Shown here: in pieces, positions 8,801 through 17,549 of the stretch
How positions within the stretch are numbered: the stretch's first letter is position 1
How the letters are laid out: the number at the start of each line of letters is the position of its first letter
Source of the DNA: Gemmataceae bacterium
GTDB taxonomy: Bacteria > Planctomycetota > Planctomycetia > Gemmatales > Gemmataceae
Length of the DNA stretch: 39,783 nucleotides
Assembly (NCBI GenBank): GCA_009697105.1
Contig: SIAQ01000041.1
Location: 1 to 39,783 of the forward strand
Direction: 5' to 3'
Made by a program: the position numbers and the translations under genes
Notes under the pieces: generated by a model
The model's input: only the letters and a program-made list of their open reading frames with translations
Told to the model about the DNA's origin: nothing
Database searches by the model: none

Positions 8801-9077
8801 GGCATTTAACCACGAAACACACGAAATACACGAAAAGAAGGGGAGGATGGGCTTTCATTTGTCTACAGGTGTTTTTCGTGTTATTCGTGCCACCTACCTC
8901 CAAAATCTTTCCGAGCCGCGTCGATTTAACTTTGCGTAATTTCAGAATGCGAATCACGAAAGAACGAAAGTACGAAAGAGGAATACTAAAGATTTTTTTC
9001 GTGATTTCGTACTTTCGTTCTTTCGTGATTCGTATTGGATTTCGGCTTGGCCGCGCCATGTGTTTCGTGGTTAATGC
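8801..9077. repeat. Two-level inverted repeat with CACGAAA motifs
   Basis: The outer arms are GGCATTTAACCACGAAACAC at 8801 and its near-complement at about 9059-9077. The inner arms run from 8946 to 8977 and from 9005 to 9036 and pair almost perfectly over 32 bp, built on GAATCACGAAAGAACGAAAG. The spacer also carries CACGAAA-type words in both orientations. It is non-coding and probably a mobile or recombinogenic repeat. Confidence 0.7.
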
Positions 9078-9151
9078 ATTTGATATACAAGTGCTGTCGT
9101 GGCCCCCAGGCTGCTAGCGGAATTACCTTGCGACACGGAATTACCTTGCCC

Positions 9152-9180
9152 TTGACTTCTCTCCAACCCCTCGTTATTGT
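9152..9180 (+). promoter_or_regulatory. Candidate sigma-70-type promoter of the secretin gene
   Basis: TTGACT at 9152-9157 and TATTGT at 9175-9180 are separated by exactly 17 bp, about 115 bp before the secretin ATG. A small hairpin (GAGGTT/AACCTC, 9248-9265) lies in the predicted 5' leader. Confidence 0.4.
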
Positions 9181-9295
9181 CCCGCCGCTTCCGGGTGAAA
9201 ACTTTAGCGAAAATCGATTTTTTCCGGACCCGAAAGTGGCGGAGTGCGAGGTTTTGGGGAACCTCGGCGAGCGAGTGCCGACAAGGAGGTTTGCG

Positions 9296-12200
9296 ATGGC
9301 CAACAACATGAAACCTATGACCACGCGGAATGCCCGCATCGGCGCTTGCGCCCTGCTGATCGGCATCGTTCTCTTCTCGGCGCACGCCATCCGATCGCAA
9401 GAGGACGCTGCCAATGGCGCCCAGGCTCGCCAGTCTCTCAAGGTCGGGACGGATAAATTCAAGCAAGGCGACTATGAAACCGCCGCCGGCTTCTTCAAAG
9501 CCGCTGAGGTGAATCGCTTGGCGCTCACGACGGCGGAACAAAAGGACCTCAACGCCTTTGGCTCCCAAAACACGAACGCGCTGAAATCGCGCCAAGACGC
9601 GGTCGGGCATCTGGGCCTGGCAGAGGACGCTTTGAAACAAGGTCGTCTCCAGGACGCCGGCTTGCAAATGAAATCCCTCCAGGCCAACCAGTATCTCACG
9701 AAATTCCAAACGGATCAGGTTGCGGATTTGAACAAACGCCTCGTCGCAAAGGGCGGCACCGTGCCCAAGATCGACGCGAAAGCGTTGCTCGCCTCGGGCC
9801 GCGCCGCCTTGCTATCGGGTGATTTGGCCAGCGCAGAAAGCTATATGCAGCAAGCGGAGAAATCCAGTTCGAGCATGGCAGCGTGGCTGCAACCGTGGAG
9901 CGATACGCCGGCGAAACTGCGGCGCGACATCCAGACCGCACGTGAAAAAGCGCAAGCGCCGCTCCCCGTGCCGACCGTGGACATTGCCAAAAAGCTCGAA
10001 CCACAACCGCCGCCCGAGCCAAAGAAGTCCGCTCCCTCCAAGCTAGCCGGTCTTTGGCCCTTCGGCAGTGGCCCGAAGAACGATCCCGCCGAGCAACGTA
10101 TCAACGACAAGATCGGGCGGCACATGGTCAAGGATGGATTCCTTTTCCTTCAGGCCAATGATCTCGATAAAGCCTATATGTGCGCGACCGAGGCGAAGAA
10201 GCTGAATCTCGCGTTCGATCCCAATGACCCGCAGACGCCGGATACGTTGTTGCACGAGATTCAACGTCGCCGTGGCGGTGGTAGCGTGTTTCCGCCGACC
10301 CCGACCCCGACCCCGACGCCAACGCCAACGCCGAAACAAGCCGACATTTTCCCCGTGCCCAAAGTCCTTGGCGATCCGCCGGCAGCGCCCGCCGAGCCGC
10401 GTGCGCAGCTTCGTGAGGCTCGCTCACTCTTGGCACAGAAAAAAACCGAGGAGTCTGACAAGCTCTGCGGCGTATTGCTCTCCTCCGGCACTCGTTGGGG
10501 GCTGTTCGAGGATACGCCCGAAAAGCTTCGCCGCGATATTCAACGCCTACGCCAAACCTCCGAACGCGAGGAATCGTTCAAGGTGCTGGCCGACGCGCGC
10601 AAGCTCTTCACGCAAGGCAACTACGCCGATGCCCAGAAGAAAGCGTTCATCGCCCAGAAGATGCACGGGCCGTACGGCGTCTTCGATTTCGGCGATCGGC
10701 CACAGAAATTACTCGAAGAGATAGGCAAAGTGAAGCTGGCGAAAGGCATCACCCCTACGCCGAAGGATGAGCTGGAAAAAAGCATCCCGTTGGTGGCTGC
10801 CGACGTACCGATGAAAGCCGATCCGCTGCCGACGATCTCCGCCGCCGAACAACAGGCTAACAAGAATCGCGCAATCGTCATTGTGCGCGAGGCGATGGAA
10901 CTTGAACGCCAGGGCCGATTCTATGAGTCGCGCCAAAAAGCGTTGGAAGCGAAAATGGTGAAGGCGACGTTCGGTCCCGATGAGCCCTCGCCCGACGCCG
11001 TTGTCGTTCGGCTAAACGCCAAATGCGAGCAGCAGATTCAGTTCCACCTGCAGAAAGCCACCGAAGCGATCGTTAACCCAGGCGATCCGCAGAGGTTTGA
11101 AAAGGCGCAGGCCGAGCTTGCGGTTGCTCGCGAGATCGCGCAAGCGTTTCAATTCGATACCAGTCGCATTGACCAGACGGCGATGCAGTTTCACCAGATT
11201 GTCACCAGTTCGAAGCCGGTAACGAACGCCCAACCGATCGTGCAACCGACGGTCGATCCGCTGCTCACGGTTAAGGTGCAGAAAATCGATCAGCCGACCG
11301 GCGATCCGCAGAAGGACGAACTGCGACGCCTGGCCCGCGAGCAGCTGCATCACGCACAATTGGAAGTCGCGCACGGCAACCTGACCCAGGCTCGCCGAAT
11401 GTGCGAGGAGCTCTATCGCGCCGATCCCGGCCTGCAAGCCGAAATCATCGGATTGATTGCGACGATCAGCGCCGAGGAATACAACCAGCAAGTCTTGTCC
11501 GCGAAGAATAACTTCGATGTCGGCCTCAAGGCGTTCGCGCAGAAAGATTATCGCAAAGCGCTGGCGATGTTCCAGGCCCTTGATCCCAACATGTTGCCCG
11601 AACAGCACAAGATCCGCCTGCGTGACATCAGCTCGACGCGCGAGATGCAGCCGCAGCAAATCGCGCAGGTCGGTGGACAGGAATTCATGAAAGGCGGGAC
11701 GATCGTTCCCAAGGGCGAGCCGAACATGAAGCCGGAGCAGGAACCGCGCCAAACAAACCTGATGGAGGAAGTCCAGGCCAAGCAGCAGGTGCACTACCAG
11801 ATGGTCCGGCAGCGTGGCCAGGATTCGATACGCTCCGCTCACGACCAGTTCCGCAGCGGCCAAAAGGAGCAGGCGATCAAGACGCTCGAAGGTTACATCG
11901 AGCAGATCGGCATGACCGGCTTCGATCCGCTGCGTGCCAACGAGCTGAAACGCCCTGCCGAGGCGCGCATCCAACAATATCGCACGGTGATGGCTCGCGA
12001 GAAATTCGACGCCATCGAAAGCGATTCAAAAAACAAATTCGCTCGGTATTACGATGAGCAAGGCGCTCAGCGCAAGAAGCATACGCACCACCAGGAGGTG
12101 TTCGAGAAGATGAAGGTCGTGCAGGAGCTAATCAAACAGAATAAACTGAAGGAGGCCCAGGTCGAAATCAAGATGGTCCGTGCCCTGGACCCCGACAATC

Positions 12201-14149
12201 CCGCTGCCCTCGCCGCCGACACCATCATCCACACTCGGCTCAAACAAGAAAGTTACGACAGGGATATCCACGCGAACAACGAGATCCGCCTGGATCTGAA
12301 CCGTCCCGGCCTTGGCGTCATCCCCAAAGACGGATCGGCCATTGCCCTCGACAAAGAGGTTTCCAGCCGCCGCTCAAAAGGTGACAATGGATCGATTCAG
12401 TACGAGCTGAAGCATCCGAAGGAACGCGCGATCGAGTATCGGTTGCGTCAGCCGATCTCGCTGAACTTCAAGGATATGCCGTTGCAAGACGCGATCGCGC
12501 AGATCGGCTTGCAGAGCGGCGTTCCAGTGCTTCCGGATCGCCGGGCGCTGCAGGAGGCACGCATCAGCCTCGATGCGCCGCTCACCGAATCGATTCCCGA
12601 TATCGAGATGCGCTCTGCCTTGAACATCCTGTTGAAGCCGTTGCGTTTGACCTTTGTCATCGAAGATCAGGTGCTGAAGATCACGACGGAGGACAACCGC
12701 ATCCGCATGCGGCGAGTGACCTATCCCGTCGGCGACCTCATCGTCGCAGTCGAAGATCATCCGCTGCCCGATGTGTTCAATGTGCAAAAAATGATCGAGC
12801 ACCAGTTGCGAGTCTCGCAGCCCTACTACGGCCAAAACGCGCAAATGGCCTTTCCCATGAACGCCGGCATGCCCGTCAGTTCGCACAATCAGGGCAACGG
12901 CTCGATGTTCGGCTCGCAGACGCCAGGCTCGCCGCCGACGCAGCAGACCAAAGAGAAAACCAAAGAAGCGATGGCGGAGATGCTCAAGACGCTGATCCAA
13001 GAGATCGTCGCCAAGAATAGCTGGGAAGGCATGGGCGGTACGGGTGCGGTCCAATACTTCCCGCAAGGCATGGCCCTCGTCATCAACCAGCAACAGGAAG
13101 TCCAGGAGGAGATCGGCCAACTGCTGGCGGCACTTCGCAAATTGCAGGATCTGCAGGTGACCGTCGAGATGCGAGCCGTGGTCGTGTCCGAAACGTTCTT
13201 CGAGCGTATCGGCCTGGATTTCGACATGAACATCCGCACGCCGACGTCGCGTGCGGAGCCCACGCTGATTGCGGGTGGCCCGTTCGTGCCGGCACCGTTT
13301 AACAATCGCAACCTCGATCGACTCGGTGGATTGATATCGGGTCTGACCTCAGGTGGCGTATTGACGCCGGACTTGAACATCCCGGTGCGTAACAGCACGT
13401 TCAACTTCACGACGCCGCAGTTCGGCGGGTATCAACCTGAAGCGGGCTTGTCGCTAGGTTTGGCGTTCTTGAGCGACATTCAGGTGTTCATGTTTTTGGA
13501 GGCGGTGCAGGGCGATCGCCGGGCGCATATCATGCAGGCGCCGCGTATCACGTTGTTCAACGGCCAGCAGGGTTTCATCAACGGGCAGGTGCAGCGCCCG
13601 ATCTTCTCCGGTTTCGTGCCGATCACGCTGCCGACGGGTTTGGTGGTGATGTCCGCGATCAACACGCCGTTCCCGTTCGGCATGGGCATGCAGGTACAGC
13701 CGGTCGTCTCGCCCGATCGCCGCTTCATTCGCTTGAACGTGCAACCGCAGTTCGGCAGTCCGCTGATCGACCCGGCGGCGGCAACGGTGCTCGTGCAAAG
13801 CGGTGCCCAGACAGGAACCTTTGACAGCGGCGCGCAACCACCTCTGCCCAGCGGTTCGCTGCAGGTGCAGATTCAGCCGACCTCGGTCAATCTGTTTACC
13901 TCGAATACCACGGTCAATGTGCCCGACGGTGGCACCGTCGTGCTCGGCGGCTTCCGCTTCCTTGCCGAGGAACGCACCGAGTATGGCCCGCCGATCCTCA
14001 GCAAAATCCCGTACCTGAGCCGACTCTTCCGCAACGTCGGTTGGTCGCGCGACGGCGGCACGCTGATCTTCCTCGTGACGGCCCGCATTATCTCAATCGA
14101 AGAAGAAGAGCAGATTCTGCTCGGCACCCTGGACCCGATTCCGCGCTAG
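9296..14149 (+). CDS. Giant secretin (GspD/PilQ-type) with N-terminal TPR-like repeats
   Basis: A 1617-residue outer-membrane secretin. Strong AAGGAGG at 9283-9289 fixes the ATG at 9296, followed by a signal peptide (GACALLIGIVLFSAHA). Residues about 40-620 carry at least five degenerate 50-residue modules (ARxLLxxGDxxxAxxxxxxA ... P..LLxxI) in TPR style, interrupted by a (Thr-Pro) linker. An STN/secretin-N-like region is near 1045-1130 (ISLNFKDMPLQDAIAQIG). The secretin core spans about 1245-1608 with NVPDGGTVVLGGF and the closing SKIPYLSRLFRN. It probably forms a multimeric gated channel in type II secretion or type IV pilus-like export. At about 1600 residues it is roughly twice the usual secretin. 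No inner-membrane gsp/pil genes are adjacent; only a partner-like gene follows. Confidence 0.9.
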   Translation: MANNMKPMTTRNARIGACALLIGIVLFSAHAIRSQEDAANGAQARQSLKVGTDKFKQGDYETAAGFFKAAEVNRLALTTAEQKDLNAFGSQNTNALKSRQDAVGHLGLAEDALKQGRLQDAGLQMKSLQANQYLTKFQTDQVADLNKRLVAKGGTVPKIDAKALLASGRAALLSGDLASAESYMQQAEKSSSSMAAWLQPWSDTPAKLRRDIQTAREKAQAPLPVPTVDIAKKLEPQPPPEPKKSAPSKLAGLWPFGSGPKNDPAEQRINDKIGRHMVKDGFLFLQANDLDKAYMCATEAKKLNLAFDPNDPQTPDTLLHEIQRRRGGGSVFPPTPTPTPTPTPTPKQADIFPVPKVLGDPPAAPAEPRAQLREARSLLAQKKTEESDKLCGVLLSSGTRWGLFEDTPEKLRRDIQRLRQTSEREESFKVLADARKLFTQGNYADAQKKAFIAQKMHGPYGVFDFGDRPQKLLEEIGKVKLAKGITPTPKDELEKSIPLVAADVPMKADPLPTISAAEQQANKNRAIVIVREAMELERQGRFYESRQKALEAKMVKATFGPDEPSPDAVVVRLNAKCEQQIQFHLQKATEAIVNPGDPQRFEKAQAELAVAREIAQAFQFDTSRIDQTAMQFHQIVTSSKPVTNAQPIVQPTVDPLLTVKVQKIDQPTGDPQKDELRRLAREQLHHAQLEVAHGNLTQARRMCEELYRADPGLQAEIIGLIATISAEEYNQQVLSAKNNFDVGLKAFAQKDYRKALAMFQALDPNMLPEQHKIRLRDISSTREMQPQQIAQVGGQEFMKGGTIVPKGEPNMKPEQEPRQTNLMEEVQAKQQVHYQMVRQRGQDSIRSAHDQFRSGQKEQAIKTLEGYIEQIGMTGFDPLRANELKRPAEARIQQYRTVMAREKFDAIESDSKNKFARYYDEQGAQRKKHTHHQEVFEKMKVVQELIKQNKLKEAQVEIKMVRALDPDNPAALAADTIIHTRLKQESYDRDIHANNEIRLDLNRPGLGVIPKDGSAIALDKEVSSRRSKGDNGSIQYELKHPKERAIEYRLRQPISLNFKDMPLQDAIAQIGLQSGVPVLPDRRALQEARISLDAPLTESIPDIEMRSALNILLKPLRLTFVIEDQVLKITTEDNRIRMRRVTYPVGDLIVAVEDHPLPDVFNVQKMIEHQLRVSQPYYGQNAQMAFPMNAGMPVSSHNQGNGSMFGSQTPGSPPTQQTKEKTKEAMAEMLKTLIQEIVAKNSWEGMGGTGAVQYFPQGMALVINQQQEVQEEIGQLLAALRKLQDLQVTVEMRAVVVSETFFERIGLDFDMNIRTPTSRAEPTLIAGGPFVPAPFNNRNLDRLGGLISGLTSGGVLTPDLNIPVRNSTFNFTTPQFGGYQPEAGLSLGLAFLSDIQVFMFLEAVQGDRRAHIMQAPRITLFNGQQGFINGQVQRPIFSGFVPITLPTGLVVMSAINTPFPFGMGMQVQPVVSPDRRFIRLNVQPQFGSPLIDPAAATVLVQSGAQTGTFDSGAQPPLPSGSLQVQIQPTSVNLFTSNTTVNVPDGGTVVLGGFRFLAEERTEYGPPILSKIPYLSRLFRNVGWSRDGGTLIFLVTARIISIEEEEQILLGTLDPIPR
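10299..10335. repeat. Short tandem repeat coding a Thr-Pro linker
   Basis: About six hexamer units, CCGACC changing to CCAACG, encode alternating Pro-Thr inside the secretin gene. The tract separates two groups of TPR-like modules and is a probable flexible linker. Being a microsatellite, it could vary in length between strains without shifting the frame. Confidence 0.8.
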
Positions 14150-14158
14150 CCCCGATCA

Positions 14159-14353
14159 TTCACCACAGAGACACAGAGAAGTTAATAGGTAAAATGGACT
14201 ATTCTTGGCGAGAAACGAAAAGAGCTATTGGCGAGCCTAGCCGCGTAAGCGGCAGGTTGACGCACCCGCAAACCTGCCGCTTACGCGGCTAGGCTCGCCA
14301 AGTCGCACTCCGCCCCCAATTGGATTTCTCTGTGCCTCTGTGTCTCTGTGGTT
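14159..14353. repeat. Nested palindromes between secretin and partner gene
   Basis: The outer arms carry CACCACAGAGACACAGAGAA (14161-14180) and the complementary CTCTGTG tract at 14325-14352. Inside them is a perfect 31-bp inverted repeat (14228-14258 and 14271-14301) built on CTAGCCGCGTAAGCGGCAGG. The inner hairpin could terminate or attenuate readthrough from the secretin gene into the next one. The outer motif is shared with 2845-3006. Confidence 0.8.
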
Positions 14354-14389
14354 AAGAATTCGGGCGATATTATTTACGGAGCCTCGCAT

Positions 14390-15808
14390 ATGAAACGCTG
14401 GAAATGGCTACTCCCCGGACTCACCCTGGCACTAGGCGTCGTGTTGCACCAAGGCATTCGCGCGCAGTTGCCCGTGAAAACACGCGAGGCGCAATCGCCA
14501 TTCTCGACGCCGAAGGTGCAGGGCACGCCCGGCAGCGCCGTTGAGATCGGCCCCGGCGAGCAAGGTGCGGTGTTACGTTTGCCCGGCGCGCCGATGACAC
14601 CGCCGGAACCGGAGCCGACGCCGCAGAATCAGCCCGTCAGGCAACCCGCGCCGGTGGAGCCGCGAATCTCGCCAAACCCAGCGTTGAACGGTCTGCCGGA
14701 GTCGATACGCAACAACTATAATCCCGCTGTGTTGCCTCCGGGCGGCGCGGAAGTTGTCCGTCCCGCAACACGAGTGGCGCTGCCGCCGATCAATTTCGAC
14801 AACGTCAATCGCGATGTCGAAGTTACGCCCGAGGCCGGCCCGTGGGTCCTCATGATGATGGCCTACACTGGCGAGAAGGCCCCCGAATACGCACGAAAAT
14901 TTACCTTCGTCCTGCGAAATCGCTTCAAGCTGAACGCTTTTGTGTTCAACTTCGGGGCGGAAGAAAAACGTAAGGAATACGAGCGCGTCAATGCTGAACG
15001 CGAAAAGCAGAAGCGGGAACTGCGGGAAGCTTTGAAGGATGTCGGTGTCGTCGCGGAAATGCCTATCCGCATCCACGCCACACGCTTCGAGCAGCAAGTC
15101 GGCGTACTCGTCGGCGGCTTCAAAACCCGCGACGATGCGCTCGCTGCCAAGGAGCGACTCCGTAAAAACGAAAAGGCCTGGGATAGCAAGGACGCCATCG
15201 AATTCGCCTTCGACCTCGTCTATCAAGAAACGCCGGTGAAGGACAAATTTGGCCGGGTCGTCGGCGCGTCGGAAAGGAAACACGCCTATGACAATCCGTT
15301 TCTGAAGGCATTCCCCGCGCGAAATCCGACCATCAAGGCCGAGGATCCCGCCAACGAACGCAATGCCGAGGAAGTCAAGTTCATGCGGCGAATCAACGAG
15401 AGTGAGCCGTTGAGCCTCTTCAAATGTCCAAAGGCCTTTACGCTCGTCATCAAGCAATTTTCCTCGCAGCTCAAGGTCATTGATAACTCGACGGTCGATC
15501 CAAAGGAGCAACAGACGGCCTTTTTGAAGCATTTCTCAGGGTTGAACTTCTGGAAGAAAGGCGAATGGCAGGACTACGCGGCTCACAACGCCCATAATCT
15601 CGCTGAAGGACTTCGCAAGGCGGGGTTGCCGGAGACTTATGTCCTACACTGCCGACATTGCAGCTATGTAACTGTCGGCGGCTACGATCGCGTTGAGGAC
15701 CCGCAGCTGATGGGGATGCAAAATTACCTCACGACGCGGTTTCAGGAAGACGCTTTCCGCCGAATTGACATAATGGCGCGCCCGGCGATCATGCCGATCC
15801 CGAAGTGA
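14390..15808 (+). CDS. Exported protein with SPOR-like segments, secretin neighbour
   Basis: 472 residues from the ATG at 14390, which has TACGGAG about 9 nt upstream. An N-terminal signal peptide (WLLPGLTLALGVVLHQGIRA) is followed by a Pro-rich region to about residue 110. A mixed alpha/beta region then holds a SPOR-like stretch (VGVLVGGFKTRDDALAAKERL) and a second similar one near the C-terminus (VLHCRHCSYVTVGGYDRVED). A charged coiled segment (EEKRKEYERVNAEREKQKREL) lies between. I do not recognise a named family. Position directly after the secretin, on the same strand, suggests an envelope partner, perhaps one that binds peptidoglycan, but a nested palindrome separates the two and they may not be co-transcribed. 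Confidence 0.65.
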   Translation: MKRWKWLLPGLTLALGVVLHQGIRAQLPVKTREAQSPFSTPKVQGTPGSAVEIGPGEQGAVLRLPGAPMTPPEPEPTPQNQPVRQPAPVEPRISPNPALNGLPESIRNNYNPAVLPPGGAEVVRPATRVALPPINFDNVNRDVEVTPEAGPWVLMMMAYTGEKAPEYARKFTFVLRNRFKLNAFVFNFGAEEKRKEYERVNAEREKQKRELREALKDVGVVAEMPIRIHATRFEQQVGVLVGGFKTRDDALAAKERLRKNEKAWDSKDAIEFAFDLVYQETPVKDKFGRVVGASERKHAYDNPFLKAFPARNPTIKAEDPANERNAEEVKFMRRINESEPLSLFKCPKAFTLVIKQFSSQLKVIDNSTVDPKEQQTAFLKHFSGLNFWKKGEWQDYAAHNAHNLAEGLRKAGLPETYVLHCRHCSYVTVGGYDRVEDPQLMGMQNYLTTRFQEDAFRRIDIMARPAIMPIPK

Positions 15809-16101
15809 ACGAAAATTCACGTGCCCGAAAGAAGATGCCCGTGAACATATACTTCACGCGGTTCGGTTTGTCGCTTTTCTGGGCCGCGACTGTCAGGGAG
15901 CGGCCGATTGTTCGCAGTAGTTTTCGCGTGTTCGATGCAGACGCATCACGCGTAGCGTGATATCTACGGCAAACGCGGAAACCTGTCGGTACCGTCAAGA
16001 ATCACATTTTTTCATCTTTTCCCAGCAAAGCGTTCACAAAGAAGCTATGTTTGTGCAGGCGAGCACCGTTCATTGTTCGCGTCTCCGTCGAAGGACTACG
16101 C
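15809..16101. other. Intergenic region with a small hairpin
   Basis: ATCACGC at 15945-15951 and GCGTGAT at 15955-15961 form a perfect 7-bp stem with a GTA loop, a possible weak terminator or regulator site. Nothing else recognisable is seen before the diguanylate cyclase gene. Confidence 0.5.
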
Positions 16102-17403
16102 ATGGCGAAGCAATTTCAATCCACGCAAACAAAGAAAACGCAGCCGCGCGGCGACTCGCAGCTGGTGCTGGGCAAGGAATTCGCCGAGCTGTCGCATCGC
16201 GTGTTTATCGAGGGCTGGCGTGGCGCCTTTCTCGCGTTTGCCGGCGTTGTATTGGTCATCTTGATCGGCCTGTTTGACTACAGCACGGGCCCTGAACTCT
16301 CGTTCTCGATCATCTACCTGTTCCCGATTGCACTAACGGCATGGTGGGGCGGTTTGTCGCAGGGTTTGCTGACCTCCATGGTTTGCGCCATCAGCTGGCA
16401 GATGGTCGAAGTCGCCGAAGGAGCACAGATGTCCTCGGTGATTCAACTTTGGAACGGCACCACGCGGTTCGGCGTCTTCGTCCTTACGTCCAGCCTGCTG
16501 GCGCGATTACGTGTAAGTTTGTACCTTGAGAAGAAATTGGCACGCTCGGACCCTCTGACTGGGGCCGCCAATGGACGCACATTTTACGAGAGCGTTAGTC
16601 AGGCCGTCGAACGTTCTCTTCGGGGTGACGGGCCGCTGACTTTGGTCTATCTTGATATGGACAACTTCAAATGGCTCAACGACACGCTGGGCCACGCTGC
16701 CGGCGATGAGGCATTGTGCGACCTGGTGGGTACGATCGACGGTAACATTCGGAGCACCGATCATTTCGCACGATTAGGCGGCGATGAATTCGCGTTGCTT
16801 TTCACGAATTGCGGCGAATCGGATGGGAACGCCATCTTGATACGCATTCAGCAGCGTTTTGCCACGCTTATGGCTCGCAAACGCTGGCCGGTAACGCTGA
16901 GCATCGGCGCGATGACGTTCCCGCAACCGATGCGCGATGTCGATAGGATGGTACGCCTGGTGGACGGGCTGATGTACCGTGCCAAGAAGGCGGGCAAGGA
17001 CCAGATCGTTCATGAAATGATGGATGACCAAAAGCTTCGGCTGGATGCGACGGCACCGAAATTCATCGAACGCCGGGCGACGGCGCGCGTGCTGTGCGAT
17101 CGGCCCGCCCGCATCCGCTTTGAGGATGCACCCGCTGAGGCCGACGAATTCGCGCGCGTGCGGGACATTTTCGCCAGCGGCTTGTGTCTGCACCTGGAAC
17201 GCGAATTGTCCGCGAATACGCTGATCGCCGTCGAGCCTTTGCACGAATGCGGCGCGAAAACATTGCTCGTTCGGGTAATGTCGGCAGCTACCGAGGACAA
17301 CGGCTGGCTGCACGAATGCGCCTTCCCGAATCGCCTGACGACCGGCGAACTCTCGCTCTGGGAATACGAACAGAGCGCGGAATCGTGTCACGATCGTGGT
17401 TGA
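16102..17403 (+). CDS. Membrane diguanylate cyclase with C-terminal PilZ-like domain
   Basis: 433 residues from the ATG at 16102. Several hydrophobic segments (FLAFAGVVLVILIGLF, IIYLFPIALTAWW and others, about 35-145) form a membrane sensor module. A GGDEF domain follows with intact GGDEF at 226-230 and an allosteric I-site RSTD at 217-220 in the usual position, so cyclic-di-GMP synthesis with product inhibition is expected. Residues about 323-425 resemble PilZ: R325 and R329 in ERRATAR, then DIFASG at 355-360, where the usual DxSxxG serine is replaced by F357. One chain may therefore make and sense the messenger. An in-frame ATG at 16051 is possible, but GAAGGA before 16102 is better. Confidence 0.85.
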   Translation: MAKQFQSTQTKKTQPRGDSQLVLGKEFAELSHRVFIEGWRGAFLAFAGVVLVILIGLFDYSTGPELSFSIIYLFPIALTAWWGGLSQGLLTSMVCAISWQMVEVAEGAQMSSVIQLWNGTTRFGVFVLTSSLLARLRVSLYLEKKLARSDPLTGAANGRTFYESVSQAVERSLRGDGPLTLVYLDMDNFKWLNDTLGHAAGDEALCDLVGTIDGNIRSTDHFARLGGDEFALLFTNCGESDGNAILIRIQQRFATLMARKRWPVTLSIGAMTFPQPMRDVDRMVRLVDGLMYRAKKAGKDQIVHEMMDDQKLRLDATAPKFIERRATARVLCDRPARIRFEDAPAEADEFARVRDIFASGLCLHLERELSANTLIAVEPLHECGAKTLLVRVMSAATEDNGWLHECAFPNRLTTGELSLWEYEQSAESCHDRG

Positions 17404-17416
17404 TCTGCAATCGTGT

Positions 17417-17474
17417 CAGAGCCGCGCACACAGTTAGCGGAAAGTGCAAACCGCTTACTGCATGCGCGGCTCTG
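17417..17474. repeat. Inverted repeat, dispersed family B (full copy)
   Basis: The 24-bp arms at 17417-17440 and 17451-17474 match at 21 positions and share CGCGGCTCTG/CAGAGCCGCG ends. A lone right arm of the same family occurs at 97-120. It lies just after the diguanylate cyclase stop and may terminate it. Confidence 0.75.
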
Positions 17475-17475
17475 G

Positions 17476-17504
17476 CTTTATATCCATCCGCGCCCTCCTA
17501 TAAT
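17476..17504 (+). promoter_or_regulatory. Candidate promoter of the PQQ-propeller gene
   Basis: A perfect TATAAT at 17499-17504 lies 45 bp upstream of the ATG at 17550. The -35 position 17 bp before it (CTTTAT) is poor, so this is a -10-led candidate. Confidence 0.35.
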
Positions 17505-17549
17505 CACCTTCAGAGACGGTTCGCAAGTTTTCTTTGAAGGATTGCTCCC

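Larger units (their letters stand above)
8679..9151. other. Repeat-packed gap upstream of the secretin gene
   Basis: Together with the preceding element this gene-free stretch separates two divergent genes. It holds palindrome copy 5, a two-level CACGAAA inverted repeat, and a short direct repeat of GGAATTACCTTGC at 9119-9131 and 9137-9149. No coding sequence is supported. Confidence 0.6.

Noticed and set aside
10299..10335. Tandem hexamers considered as a CRISPR-like array
   Set aside because: There are no spacers; it is an in-frame Thr-Pro linker in a large coding gene.
11012..11977. 321-codon minus-strand frame opposite the secretin gene
   Set aside because: It lies wholly opposite the TPR-rich region of a well-supported gene; the composition is that of an antisense shadow in GC-rich DNA and no family is recognisable.
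12374..13120. 248-codon minus-strand frame opposite the secretin core
   Set aside because: It is the antisense of the conserved STN/secretin region with no domain of its own.
14573..15532. 319-codon minus-strand frame opposite the SPOR-like protein gene
   Set aside because: It has no signal, start context or family; the plus-strand gene has a clear signal peptide and ribosome binding site.
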